This document shows positions 1 to 7,811 of a DNA stretch of 55,002 nt, one piece after another; within the stretch, counting starts at the first letter, position 1, and the number at the start of each line of letters is the position of its first letter. Origin of the DNA: an uncultured Acetatifactor sp. GTDB lineage: Bacteria; Bacillota; Clostridia; Lachnospirales; Lachnospiraceae. A model generated the notes under the pieces. It saw nothing but the letters and a program-made list of their open reading frames with translations, did no database searches and was not told where the DNA came from. A program made the translations under genes and the position numbers. The DNA is taken from assembly GCA_947581865.1 (NCBI GenBank), contig CANPWA010000022.1, positions 1 through 55,002 on the forward strand. The letters run 5' to 3'.

Positions 1-1001
1 CCCACGGCGATCATCAGGAAACGAAATATCATGTTTTCGCTGTCGGCGAGAACATCGGAAAAGACAGGCTTATTTTCATCGGTGACTGCCGTCACATACA
101 GCATCATGTAATTGAACATCAGCAGGATAAGGGGCAGCAGGGCGGTCAGGATAATCAGCAGTCGATTCTGCTTTAACTCCTTATACAAATATCCTGTGGG
201 ATAGCCGTGAGCGTCGGAGAGCGTTTCTGTTTTCTGTATCTGTACTTTGGTATTGCCCTTATCTGCCGAATAAGCCGACTGCATACTGCTTTTTATTACG
301 AAATAATCTGCAAAAAGCAGCGCGATACAAAGCGGTATTAGCAGGATAAGCATTTTGCCGTTCAGTTTATCAAACAGAATATTCAAAGGGATCACGCCGT
401 CAGAAAATAGAAAATGCTTTATCCTGCCAAAGAATATCGCCCCGATAACTATTATGACACCCAACGTACCAAGTCCGAGCCGCTGCACGGAACTGTTTAT
501 CTGCGCTATGCTTCTTGAACGCAGGATAACTCTGTCGCTGATGATATGATACAGTGTTGCAACAGCGAAAATGATGGCATATATGCTTACGAACGACACG
601 GAAAATTCAATTTCCCCTACAGCGCAGTACATCGCTGTAAAGCCCAGTCCTGCCGCCATAAGCAGGAGCGTGAGACCGCAGCTGACGAGCAGCGTTATGA
701 GCGCACGGTCTTTCGTTCCAATGGGCAAAGTATAGGAATATGTGAGCCATTTGGTATTGATGTCACTTTTTAGTATATCTGTACGCATATTTCCCAGCAA
801 CACAGCCATTGCGCCAAGGGAGACCGAAGCGCAGAACATCAGGGAGACCGCATCTATTTCTTTCATTTCCGGGTCTGATCTTGCAACGCTGATACCAACA
901 GCATAGAACGCTCCGAATACGGTCAGTAAGACCGCTTTTATGATCATATTTTTTTGTGAGGCACGCAGTTCACGGAAAAGCAGGGACTTGAATTTTGCCA
1001 T
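1..1001 (-). CDS. ABC-2 type transporter permease (partial, C-terminus off the window)
   Basis: An uninterrupted minus-strand frame starts with ATG at 1001 and runs off the left edge, so about 333 codons are visible and the C-terminus is missing. The N-terminus begins MAKFKSLLFRELRASQ, followed by several long hydrophobic stretches separated by polar loops, as expected for the membrane subunit of a drug or bacitracin-type ABC-2 exporter. No sequence motif identifies the substrate. The start overlaps the stop of the upstream ATPase gene in a TAATG arrangement, which implies translational coupling. With the ATPase and the GntR regulator it forms a YtrA-YtrB-like operon. The transporter assignment rests mainly on this context. 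The gene is more AT-rich than DNA beyond 2.6 kb, suggesting acquisition by transfer. Confidence 0.75.
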   Translation of the reverse strand, partial: MAKFKSLLFRELRASQKNMIIKAVLLTVFGAFYAVGISVARSDPEMKEIDAVSLMFCASVSLGAMAVLLGNMRTDILKSDINTKWLTYSYTLPIGTKDRALITLLVSCGLTLLLMAAGLGFTAMYCAVGEIEFSVSFVSIYAIIFAVATLYHIISDRVILRSRSIAQINSSVQRLGLGTLGVIIVIGAIFFGRIKHFLFSDGVIPLNILFDKLNGKMLILLIPLCIALLFADYFVIKSSMQSAYSADKGNTKVQIQKTETLSDAHGYPTGYLYKELKQNRLLIILTALLPLILLMFNYMMLYVTAVTDENKPVFSDVLADSENMIFRFLMIAV

Positions 1002-1879
1002 TACTGCCACTCCCTTTCTTCCTTGTGAACATAATAGAGCATGATGTCATCAAGGCTTGCAGGGTCGACAGGATATTGCTTATACTTATAAATGCCGTTC
1101 GGTCTGTCGCAAAGCATGACTTCCGCACCGAAATGATTGAACCGCACGCTTACAATGTCACCGCTGTCGATCTCGTTCACCTGTTCTTTACTGCATTTCA
1201 GGATACCGTGTTTTTCGATGATCTCGTCCTTGCAACCCGTGAGCAGAATCTTTCCCCTGTCTATGAATGTCACCATATCGGCAATTTTTTCAAGGTCACT
1301 CGTAATATGCGAGGACATCAGGATAGAACGCTCACCGTTTTGCAGATACTCCTGAAAAATATGAAGTATTTCGTCACGCACCACCGGGTCAAGTCCTGTA
1401 GTCGCCTCGTCCATTATCAGCAGCTCTGCATTATGGGAAAGGGCACAGGCGATCTGCAATTTCATTTTCATACCCTTTGAGAACTGCCCGATCTTCTTTT
1501 TCAATGGCAGCCCGAAGCGTTTGAGATACTGTTGATAGACAGAATTATTCCATTCCTCATAAAGCCCCTCGAATATGCGTGCCATGTCCTTTGCACTAAA
1601 CACATCATGAAAAGGCAGTTCGTCAAACACCACGGCGATGCGCTTCTTGATCTCCGTTTCCTGTTCCAGATGGTCAAGTCCCAGCAGTGAGATTTTTCCT
1701 TTCTCAATATTTGTGATGTTCAGAATACTGCGGATCGTGGTGGTCTTGCCTGCACCATTCTGCCCGATAAAACCCATGACACAGCCTTTTGGCACATTGA
1801 AGCTCACTTTGTCAAGGGTAAAGCCATCATAGCGTTTTGTAACATCTTTTATCTCGATCGCATTTTCGTATCCGGTCAT
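1001..1879 (-). CDS. ABC transporter ATP-binding protein (YtrB/BcrA-like)
   Basis: This 292-residue nucleotide-binding subunit would energise the permease encoded immediately downstream. Visible motifs are Walker A GQNGAGKTT (residues 39-47), a degenerate signature FSKGM (133-137) in place of LSGGQ, Walker B LLIMDE (153-158) and the switch histidine in MSSH (H191). The C-terminal 90 residues form the accessory region common in BcrA/YtrB-type ATPases. One base separates the gene from the regulator upstream, and its stop overlaps the permease start. Substrate cannot be read from the sequence. Known YtrA-linked transporters respond to cell-envelope stress or antibiotics, so a similar role is plausible but inferred. 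Confidence 0.9.
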   Translation of the reverse strand: MTGYENAIEIKDVTKRYDGFTLDKVSFNVPKGCVMGFIGQNGAGKTTTIRSILNITNIEKGKISLLGLDHLEQETEIKKRIAVVFDELPFHDVFSAKDMARIFEGLYEEWNNSVYQQYLKRFGLPLKKKIGQFSKGMKMKLQIACALSHNAELLIMDEATTGLDPVVRDEILHIFQEYLQNGERSILMSSHITSDLEKIADMVTFIDRGKILLTGCKDEIIEKHGILKCSKEQVNEIDSGDIVSVRFNHFGAEVMLCDRPNGIYKYKQYPVDPASLDDIMLYYVHKEEREWQ

Positions 1880-1880
1880 A

Positions 1881-2255
1881 TTAGTCCCCTCCGTTTACAA
1901 GGTCAAGAAGTTCGTGAAGTTCCTCTATCGAAATACCCGCCTTGCGAGCCGTGTCACCTGCCTCCATAAGCAGAGACTCGATATGCTTCAGCTGTTCTTC
2001 ACGATAAATCTCTAAATTCTGTGCCTTGACGAACGAACCCCTGCCGGTATAGCTTTCGATAAATCCGTCACGTTCCAGTTCCTCATAGGCACGTTTTGTG
2101 GTCATAAAGCTGATATGGAGTTCCGTGGCAAGCACACGCATAGAGGGCAGCATTTCGCCCTCTTTCAGCTTTCCCTCCAGTATCATCGTCTTAATCTGGC
2201 TTGCAATCTGCAAATAGATTGGTTCACCGTTTGCATTGCTGATGTTAATATTCAT
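1881..2255 (-). CDS. GntR-family transcriptional regulator, YtrA subfamily
   Basis: A 124-residue protein starts at the ATG at 2255, chosen because AGGAG lies 8 bases before it; a longer frame to 2369 lacks a ribosome site. Residues 1-75 form a GntR winged helix (EPIYLQIASQIKTMILEG, then the recognition region LHISFMTTKRAYEELERDG). The short C-terminal tail, with no metabolite-binding domain, is the hallmark of the YtrA subfamily, which represses linked ABC-transporter operons. It is first in a three-gene operon with the ATPase and permease. A perfect inverted repeat covering the predicted transcription start is the likely autoregulatory operator. Confidence 0.9.
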   Translation of the reverse strand: MNINISNANGEPIYLQIASQIKTMILEGKLKEGEMLPSMRVLATELHISFMTTKRAYEELERDGFIESYTGRGSFVKAQNLEIYREEQLKHIESLLMEAGDTARKAGISIEELHELLDLVNGGD

Positions 2256-2318
2256 TCCGTGTACACTCCTTGAAGATATATGGCTCTCAAAGCATTTGCA
2301 ACTACTGAGAAAGTCAAA

Positions 2319-2341
2319 TTGTATAGCCTCAATATATACAA
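2319..2341. promoter_or_regulatory. Inverted-repeat operator of the GntR operon
   Basis: TTGTATA at 2319-2325 and TATACAA at 2335-2341 form a perfect 7-bp inverted repeat with a 9-bp spacer. It begins at the -10 element and covers the expected transcription start, a position suited to repression. Being directly upstream of a YtrA-type gene, it is the best candidate for that protein's binding site (inference). Confidence 0.65.
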
Positions 2342-2369
2342 TTATAGCAGAAGCGTTACGATTTGTCAA
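2341..2369 (-). promoter_or_regulatory. Sigma-A promoter of the GntR-ABC operon
   Basis: Read on the minus strand, a perfect TTGACA (2369-2364), a 17-bp spacer and a perfect TATAAT (2346-2341) lie about 85 bp before the regulator start. A full consensus promoter fits a gene held off by a strong repressor. Confidence 0.85.
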
Positions 2370-2398
2370 GGGGTTTTGAAAAAAATTTTTTATAGTTT

Positions 2399-2427
2399 TG
2401 TTATGTTACAATAGATGTGACATAACA
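2399..2427. repeat. 12-bp imperfect inverted repeat
   Basis: TGTTATGTTACA (2399-2410) and TGTGACATAACA (2416-2427) are inverted copies differing at one position, with a 5-bp spacer. The site is AT-rich, lies behind the GntR promoter and serves no gene I can identify. It may be a protein-binding site or a relic of the sequence that replaced the front of ahpC. Confidence 0.5.
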
Positions 2428-2445
2428 GGTATAGAAAAAGTGGCT

Positions 2446-2488
2446 GAAAAAAGAAAAAAGCAGGCACTCCGCAAAAGAGAAATGCCTG
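2446..2488 (-). terminator. Probable minus-strand intrinsic terminator
   Basis: CAGGCA (2461-2466) pairs with TGCCTG (2483-2488); read on the minus strand the stem is followed by a T-rich run (rc of 2446-2460). No minus-strand gene lies immediately upstream, so it may be the end of a lost gene or part of the imported segment. Confidence 0.45.
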
Positions 2489-2557
2489 TTTAGCTTGCTG
2501 TATCAATCTATCGTAGTTTCTTGAAACTTCTCTATGCCTACTGTACTAAGGATTGTG

Positions 2558-2725
2558 GCATATGAAGTGAATGCCGGTAATGTGGGACGCAATGCGGAGG
2601 AACTTCTCAGAAAGGTCCAGGCGCTCCAGTTCGTGGCGGAACATGGGGATGAGGTGTGCCCGGCAAAGTGGCAGCCCGGCGGCGAGACACTCAAGCCCAG
2701 CCTCAATCTGGTGGGGGTTTTGTGA
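2558..2725 (+). pseudogene. ahpC: ahpC (alkyl hydroperoxide reductase peroxiredoxin) C-terminal remnant
   Basis: From about 2558 the frame encodes AYEVNAGNVGRNAEELLRKV and then EVCPAKWQPG and LKPSLNLVG before a stop. This matches the last 55 or so residues of AhpC-type 2-Cys peroxiredoxins, including the resolving-cysteine motif VCPAKW. The N-terminal 130 or so residues with the peroxidatic cysteine are absent; upstream DNA is AT-rich and unrelated. An in-frame ATG at 2534 has no ribosome site. The stop overlaps the next ATG (TGATG), so the fragment keeps the original ahpC-ahpF junction. I read it as a gene truncated by an insertion or deletion. An assembly join could also cause this. Confidence 0.8.
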
Positions 2726-4428
2726 TGGAAAACTATGAGGAAAATTTTTATGATGTGATCGTGGTGGGAGGCGGGCCGGCGGGGCTCACCTCCGCTATTT
2801 ATCTGGCACGGGCGAAGTACAGAGTGCTGGTGCTGGAAAAGGAGAAATTTGGCGGGCAGATCACCATCACGGAGGAGATCGTAAATTATCCCGGTGTGGA
2901 GCAGGCAAGCGGTTCGTCTCTCACGGAAATGATGCGCAGACAGGCAGAACATTTCGGCGCCGGGTTTCTGCTGGCAGAGGTAAACGGTCTGAGCCTGTCG
3001 GAAGATGTGAAGACCGTGCGCACGGCTTCCGGGGAAGTGTACCGCGCGCTGGGCATTGTGCTGGCGGTGGGCGCAAGCCCAAGAAAGCTCGGCTTTGAGG
3101 GAGAAAAAGAGTTCCAGGGGCGCGGCGTTGCCTACTGCGCCACCTGCGACGGCGAGTTTTTCACGGGCAGGGAGGTCCTTGTGGTGGGCGGAGGCTTCGC
3201 CGCGGTGGAGGAGTCTGTTTTCCTCACCAAGTATGCCTCCAAGGTGACCATGATCGTGCGGGAACCGGAATTTACCTGTGCCGCGGGGGTGGTTGACAAA
3301 GTCAGAGATCATCCGGGGATCCGGGTGTATTTCCACACGGAGATCAAGGGCGCGTATGGGGAGAAATTTCTCGAGAGAGCCCTGTTATGGAACAACGAGA
3401 CAGGTGAAGAATGGGAGTATACTTCCGAGGACAAAAAACCTTTCGGCATTTTCGTATTTGCCGGTTATGTTCCGGCTACCGGGTGGCTCCGGGGGCAGAT
3501 CGGATTAAATGAGCAGGGCTATATCGTGACGGACAGAGAACAGGCGACGGATGTGCCGGGGGTTTACGCGGCGGGGGATGTGTGTGTCAAGGGCTTAAGA
3601 CAGGTCGTGACTGCCGTGGGGGACGGGGCAGTGGCGGCGACTTCCCTGGAGCACTATGTGTCCAACCTGAGGGAACACCTTGGGATGCCCAAGGCTGACT
3701 GGGAAGGCAGGGAGCGCGCGGGGACAAAAAAAGAGGACAGGGCGGACGATACCGCGGAAAATTCCGGCGCCGGCAGAGGCGGCAGCCAGAACGCTTTCCT
3801 TGACAATGCCATGAGAGCGGAGCTTGTAAAGGTCTTCGCCCGGCTGCAAAACACAGTGACCGTGGCGGCCTGGGTGGATGACAGCAGCGCCGGGAGGGAA
3901 CTGGAGCAGTTTGCGCGGGAGCTGGAGGGAATATCAGAGAAGGTAGAGATCAGCGTTAAACGGCTGGACGGAAAGAAGACGTCTCCGCAAGAGCCCAAAG
4001 GCGATTTCGGCGATTTGCCGGGCATCGAGCTTCAGACTGGCGGACAATCGACGGGCATCCGTTATTACAGTGTCCCGGGCGGGCATGAATTCAATTCGTT
4101 TGTGCTTGCGATCTATAATTGCGGCGGTCCCGGGCAGACTCTGGATGAGGCTTTGAAAAGGCGTATCGAAGCGCTGGATAAACCGCACAAAGTTCAGGTC
4201 ATGGCGACGCTTTCCTGTACCAACTGTCCCGATGTGGTGGCAGGCACGCAGCGCATCGCTGCTCTGTCCGGGCAGATTCAGGCGGAGATGTACGATCTGG
4301 CCAAATTCCCGGAGTACAAAGAAAAGTATGATATTATGGCAGTGCCGTGTATGGTGGTGGACGGCAGGGATCTTTATTTTGGGAAAAAAAGTCTCTCCGA
4401 GATTGTAGAGATCCTGGAGACAGCGTAA
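2725..4428 (+). CDS. AhpF-like FAD disulfide reductase with C-terminal redoxin domain
   Basis: This 567-residue flavoprotein would carry electrons from NAD(P)H through FAD and two cysteine pairs to a peroxiredoxin. Residues 10-330 are a thioredoxin-reductase module: FAD-binding GGGPAGL near 14-20, redox-active CATC (C138, C141), a second dinucleotide motif GGGFAAVE, and the late FAD motif VPGVYAAGDV. A charged linker leads to a module with C498-T-N-C501 followed by PDVV, resembling the N-terminal redoxin domain of enteric AhpF. The domain order is thus reversed relative to E. coli AhpF. The start at 2725 overlaps the ahpC remnant's stop. With ahpC broken, its partner must be encoded elsewhere or be another protein. 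Confidence 0.88.
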   Translation: MENYEENFYDVIVVGGGPAGLTSAIYLARAKYRVLVLEKEKFGGQITITEEIVNYPGVEQASGSSLTEMMRRQAEHFGAGFLLAEVNGLSLSEDVKTVRTASGEVYRALGIVLAVGASPRKLGFEGEKEFQGRGVAYCATCDGEFFTGREVLVVGGGFAAVEESVFLTKYASKVTMIVREPEFTCAAGVVDKVRDHPGIRVYFHTEIKGAYGEKFLERALLWNNETGEEWEYTSEDKKPFGIFVFAGYVPATGWLRGQIGLNEQGYIVTDREQATDVPGVYAAGDVCVKGLRQVVTAVGDGAVAATSLEHYVSNLREHLGMPKADWEGRERAGTKKEDRADDTAENSGAGRGGSQNAFLDNAMRAELVKVFARLQNTVTVAAWVDDSSAGRELEQFARELEGISEKVEISVKRLDGKKTSPQEPKGDFGDLPGIELQTGGQSTGIRYYSVPGGHEFNSFVLAIYNCGGPGQTLDEALKRRIEALDKPHKVQVMATLSCTNCPDVVAGTQRIAALSGQIQAEMYDLAKFPEYKEKYDIMAVPCMVVDGRDLYFGKKSLSEIVEILETA

Positions 4429-4453
4429 GGGGAAGAGCATTCTGTCTCCGGTT

Positions 4454-4495
4454 TCCGGACCATCCGGGGAAATGAGTTTTTTCGGGTGGTTCGGA
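4454..4495 (+). terminator. Long stem-loop after the AhpF-like gene
   Basis: TCCGGACCATCCGGG can pair with TCGGGTGGTTCGGA (about 14 bp with several G-U pairs) around an A/T-rich loop. A T-run occurs only 13 bases further on, so it is a weak intrinsic terminator or a processing hairpin. Confidence 0.4.
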
Positions 4496-4535
4496 GCAGG
4501 AGAGGAAAATTTTTTAAAAAATGATACAAAACCTA

Positions 4536-4564
4536 TTGACATAGTAGGAAATAAGTGGTAGACT
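4536..4564 (+). promoter_or_regulatory. Sigma-A promoter of metY
   Basis: TTGACA (4536-4541), a 17-bp spacer and TAGACT (4559-4564) stand about 37 bp before the start codon. The leader is too short for a SAM riboswitch or T-box. Confidence 0.75.
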
Positions 4565-4600
4565 TCCTTTCATCATCAAGAAAGAAATGAGGTGTATCCT

Positions 4601-5884
4601 ATGGGCAAACAGTACAGATTTGAAACTTTACAGTTACATGTGGGGCAGGAACAGCCGGACCCCGCTACCGATTCCCGGGCGGTTCCCATCTATCAGACCA
4701 CATCTTATGTGTTTAAAAATTCTGCCCACGCAGCGGCGCGTTTTAATTTGTCGGACGCCGGAAATATCTATGGCAGACTGACCAATTCCACACAGGATGT
4801 GCTGGAGAAGAGGATCGCGGCGTTGGAAGGCGGCGTTGCTGCCCTGGCGGTAGCCTCCGGGGCAGCGGCGATTTCCTACACCATTCAGGCGCTGGCACAG
4901 GCAGGGGATCATATCGTATCCCAGAAAACCATTTACGGAGGCAGCTACAATCTTCTGGCGCACACACTCTCCCAGTTCGGCGTGTCCACCACCTTTGTGG
5001 ATGCCCATGATCTGACGGCACTGGAGGCGGCGATCCAGGAGAATACCAAAGCGGTCTATCTGGAGACGCTGGGCAATCCCAACAGTGATATCCCCGATAT
5101 CGATGCCATCGCAGAGATCGCACATAAGCATGGGCTGCCGCTGGTGATCGACAACACCTTTGGCACTCCCTATCTGATCCGACCCATAGAACATGGAGCG
5201 GATATTGTGGTACATTCCGCCACAAAGTTTATTGGCGGACACGGCACGACCCTCGGCGGCATTATCGTGGACTCTGGCAAATTTGACTGGAAGGCGGGCG
5301 GAAAGTATGCCCCCATCGCGGAGCCCAATCCCAGCTATCACGGAGTCTCCTTTGTGGATGCGGCAGGTCCCGCCGCTTTTGTCACTTACATCCGCGCGAT
5401 CCTGCTGCGCGATACCGGGGCCACGATCTCTCCCTTCAATGCCTTTTTGCTGCTGCAGGGTGTGGAAACTTTATCGTTGAGGCTGGAGCGCCATGCGGAG
5501 AACACGAAGAAGGTTGTGGAATTTTTAAAAAATCATCCTAAGGTGGAGCATGTCAATCATCCTTCTCTGCCCGACCATCCCGACCATGAGCTGTATGAGA
5601 AGTATTTCCCCAACGGCGGGGCGTCCATTTTTACCTTTGAGATCAAAGGAGGGCAGGCAGAGGCGCATAAATTTATCGACAGCCTGGAAATCTTCTCCCT
5701 GCTGGCTAACGTGGCGGATGTCAAGAGCCTGGTGATCCATCCCGCGACCACTACGCATTCCCAGTTGAGTGAGGAGGAACTGGCAGACCAGGGCATCAGA
5801 CCCAACACCATCCGTCTTTCCATCGGTACAGAGCATATTGACGATATTCTGGCGGATCTGGAACAGGCTTTTGCGGCGGTATAA
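4601..5884 (+). CDS. metY: O-acetylhomoserine sulfhydrylase (PLP-dependent)
   Basis: The 427-residue enzyme belongs to the Cys/Met-metabolism PLP family. It most likely makes homocysteine from O-acetylhomoserine and sulfide in methionine synthesis. The opening [11 protein letters not shown], the [12 protein letters not shown] segment and the full MetY length with the inserted loop [13 protein letters not shown] separate it from cystathionine synthases. The PLP lysine lies in [11 protein letters not shown] (K209). ATG at 4601 was chosen because GAGGTG sits 6 bases upstream; an in-frame GTG at 4592 lies inside that site. It is a single gene with its own promoter. Sulfhydrylases of this family also accept methanethiol, so the exact donor is not certain. 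Confidence 0.93.
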   Translation: MGKQYRFETLQLHVGQEQPDPATDSRAVPIYQTTSYVFKNSAHAAARFNLSDAGNIYGRLTNSTQDVLEKRIAALEGGVAALAVASGAAAISYTIQALAQAGDHIVSQKTIYGGSYNLLAHTLSQFGVSTTFVDAHDLTALEAAIQENTKAVYLETLGNPNSDIPDIDAIAEIAHKHGLPLVIDNTFGTPYLIRPIEHGADIVVHSATKFIGGHGTTLGGIIVDSGKFDWKAGGKYAPIAEPNPSYHGVSFVDAAGPAAFVTYIRAILLRDTGATISPFNAFLLLQGVETLSLRLERHAENTKKVVEFLKNHPKVEHVNHPSLPDHPDHELYEKYFPNGGASIFTFEIKGGQAEAHKFIDSLEIFSLLANVADVKSLVIHPATTTHSQLSEEELADQGIRPNTIRLSIGTEHIDDILADLEQAFAAV

Positions 5885-5932
5885 GTGAAACGGTCAGGAA
5901 AGCGCGTTTAGATTTTTTTTAGATTTCTTTTA

Positions 5933-5961
5933 TTGATTTATAAATATAATTGGGATATGAT
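5933..5961 (+). promoter_or_regulatory. Sigma-A promoter of the ABC exporter pair
   Basis: TTGATT (5933-5938), a 17-bp spacer and TATGAT (5956-5961), about 90 bp before the first exporter gene. Confidence 0.65.
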
Positions 5962-6050
5962 GGAAGTTGGTCTGACAGAAATCTTATCCCGATTTTTCTG
6001 TTTATGGATCTTTGGGGGGAAATGTTTCGCGGAGCAGGAGAACAACAGAT

Positions 6051-7811
6051 ATGGTCATGACATTATTAAAACAGGTGAAAGAATTCAGGAAGGAATCTCT
6101 GATGACTCCCGTGTTCATGGTGTTGGAAGTGATGATGGAAACCCTGATCCCATTTCTCATGGCATCCATGATCGATGAGGGGATCGATGCGGGAAATCAG
6201 ACTTATATCTTCCAGATCGGCGCATTGATGCTCGTGCTGGCAGCCGTGGGGCTGTGGGCAGGCATCATGGGTGGACGCTGCGGGGCGCGGGCATCCACGG
6301 GATTTGGCAGGAATCTGAGAAAAGCAATGTATGAAAATATTCAGACGTTTTCTTTTTCTAACATTGATAAATTTTCCACAGCAGGGCTGGTGACCCGGCT
6401 TACCACGGATGTGACCAATATCCAGAATGCCTATCAGATGATCCTGCGCATGTGTGTGCGGGCGCCCATCAGTCTGATCTGCGCTATGGCGATGGCATTT
6501 TTTATCAATGCGAGAATAGCGTGTATCTATCTGGCAGCCGTGGTGGTCCTCGCGTTCTTTCTGTCTCTGATCATCCGTTTTACCATGAGGTATTTCAGGC
6601 AGGTATTCCGCAAGTACGATGACTTAAATGCCAGCGTACAGGAAAATGTCACGGCGCAGCGCGTGGTGAAAGCGTTTGTGCGGGAAGAGTACGAGATTGA
6701 TAAATTCCGCAAAGCGAGCGGCAATATCTATAAAATGTTTGTGAAGGCCGAGGGCATCCTGACCTTCAACTCGCCTCTCATGCAGTTTACGGTGTACTCC
6801 TGTATTCTGCTGATCAGCTGGCTGGGAGCGCGCATGATCGTCGGCAGCGGCGGCAGCAGTCTGACCACGGGAGAGCTCACCAGTCTGTTGAATTATTGTA
6901 TGAACATTCTGATGAGCCTGATGATGCTGTCCATGGTGTTCGTGATGATCACCATGAGTATCGCCAGCGGTCAGCGTATCTGTGAGGTTTTGGAGGAGCA
7001 GGCCAGTCTGCGCAATCCGGCGGATCCTGTGATGGAAGTGAAGGACGGCAGCATCCGTTTTGAGAACGTGACCTTCCGCTACAACCAAAACAGTGAGAAG
7101 CCTGTGCTGGAAAAGATCAATCTGGACATCCGCGCGGGAGAGACCATCGGGATCCTGGGCGGAACGGGAAGCTCCAAAACCAGTCTGGTGAATCTCATCA
7201 GCAGGCTGTATGACGTTTCGGAGGGCGCCGTGTATGTGGGCGGCAGAGACGTGAGAGAATACGATATGGAGGTCCTCAGAAACCAGGTGTCCGTGGTGCT
7301 GCAGAAGAATGTGCTGTTCTCCGGTACTGTGCTGGAAAACCTCCGCTGGGGAGATGAAAATGCCACGGAGGAAGATTGCCGGCGGGCATGCAGACTGGCA
7401 TGTGCGGACGAATTTATCGAGCGCATGCCCAAAGGGTATGATACTTATATCGAGCAGGGAGGCTCCAATGTCTCCGGAGGGCAGAAACAGCGTCTCTGTA
7501 TTGCAAGGGCGCTGTTAAAGAAGCCGAAGATCCTGATCCTTGACGATAGCACAAGCGCGGTGGACACCGCCACGGATGCCAGGATCCGCAGGGCGTTTGC
7601 CGAGGAGATCCCGGGCACGACCAAGCTGATCATTGCCCAGCGTATTTCCAGCATTCAGGATGCGGACCGTATCATTGTTTTGGACAATGGACGTATTGAC
7701 GGGATGGGAACCCATGAGGAACTCCTGGAGAATAACAGGATTTATCGCGAGGTGTTTGAGGCGCAGACCGGCGGCAGCGGCGATTTTGACGAGAAGGGAG
7801 GCGAGGGCTGA
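6051..7811 (+). CDS. Heterodimeric ABC exporter, subunit with degenerate ATP site
   Basis: This 586-residue half-transporter has a six-helix membrane domain (about residues 15-310) and a C-terminal nucleotide-binding domain. Walker A reads GGTGSSKTS (about 370-378), with S in place of the usual G before K. The signature is VSGGQ. Walker B ends LILDDST, with aspartate where the catalytic glutamate normally stands. That substitution marks the inactive site of asymmetric exporters such as TM287/288 and LmrCD. ATG at 6051 follows AGGAG at 10 bases; ATG at 6057 is an alternative. The stop overlaps the partner gene (TGATG). Substrates of such pairs range from drugs to lipids or peptides and cannot be told here. 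Confidence 0.92.
   Translation: MVMTLLKQVKEFRKESLMTPVFMVLEVMMETLIPFLMASMIDEGIDAGNQTYIFQIGALMLVLAAVGLWAGIMGGRCGARASTGFGRNLRKAMYENIQTFSFSNIDKFSTAGLVTRLTTDVTNIQNAYQMILRMCVRAPISLICAMAMAFFINARIACIYLAAVVVLAFFLSLIIRFTMRYFRQVFRKYDDLNASVQENVTAQRVVKAFVREEYEIDKFRKASGNIYKMFVKAEGILTFNSPLMQFTVYSCILLISWLGARMIVGSGGSSLTTGELTSLLNYCMNILMSLMMLSMVFVMITMSIASGQRICEVLEEQASLRNPADPVMEVKDGSIRFENVTFRYNQNSEKPVLEKINLDIRAGETIGILGGTGSSKTSLVNLISRLYDVSEGAVYVGGRDVREYDMEVLRNQVSVVLQKNVLFSGTVLENLRWGDENATEEDCRRACRLACADEFIERMPKGYDTYIEQGGSNVSGGQKQRLCIARALLKKPKILILDDSTSAVDTATDARIRRAFAEEIPGTTKLIIAQRISSIQDADRIIVLDNGRIDGMGTHEELLENNRIYREVFEAQTGGSGDFDEKGGEG

Noticed and set aside
2515..2528. AGTTTC-TT-GAAACT as a recombination core site
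   Set aside because: It is close to the ahpC junction, but no second copy or integrase is visible in the window, so an attachment site cannot be supported.
2503..3336. Long minus-strand frame (277 codons)
   Set aside because: It overlaps the AhpF-like gene on the other strand, has a Cys/His-rich antisense-like composition and no ribosome site.
4565..4600. SAM riboswitch or T-box before metY
   Set aside because: The leader from promoter to start is only about 30 bases, too short for either.
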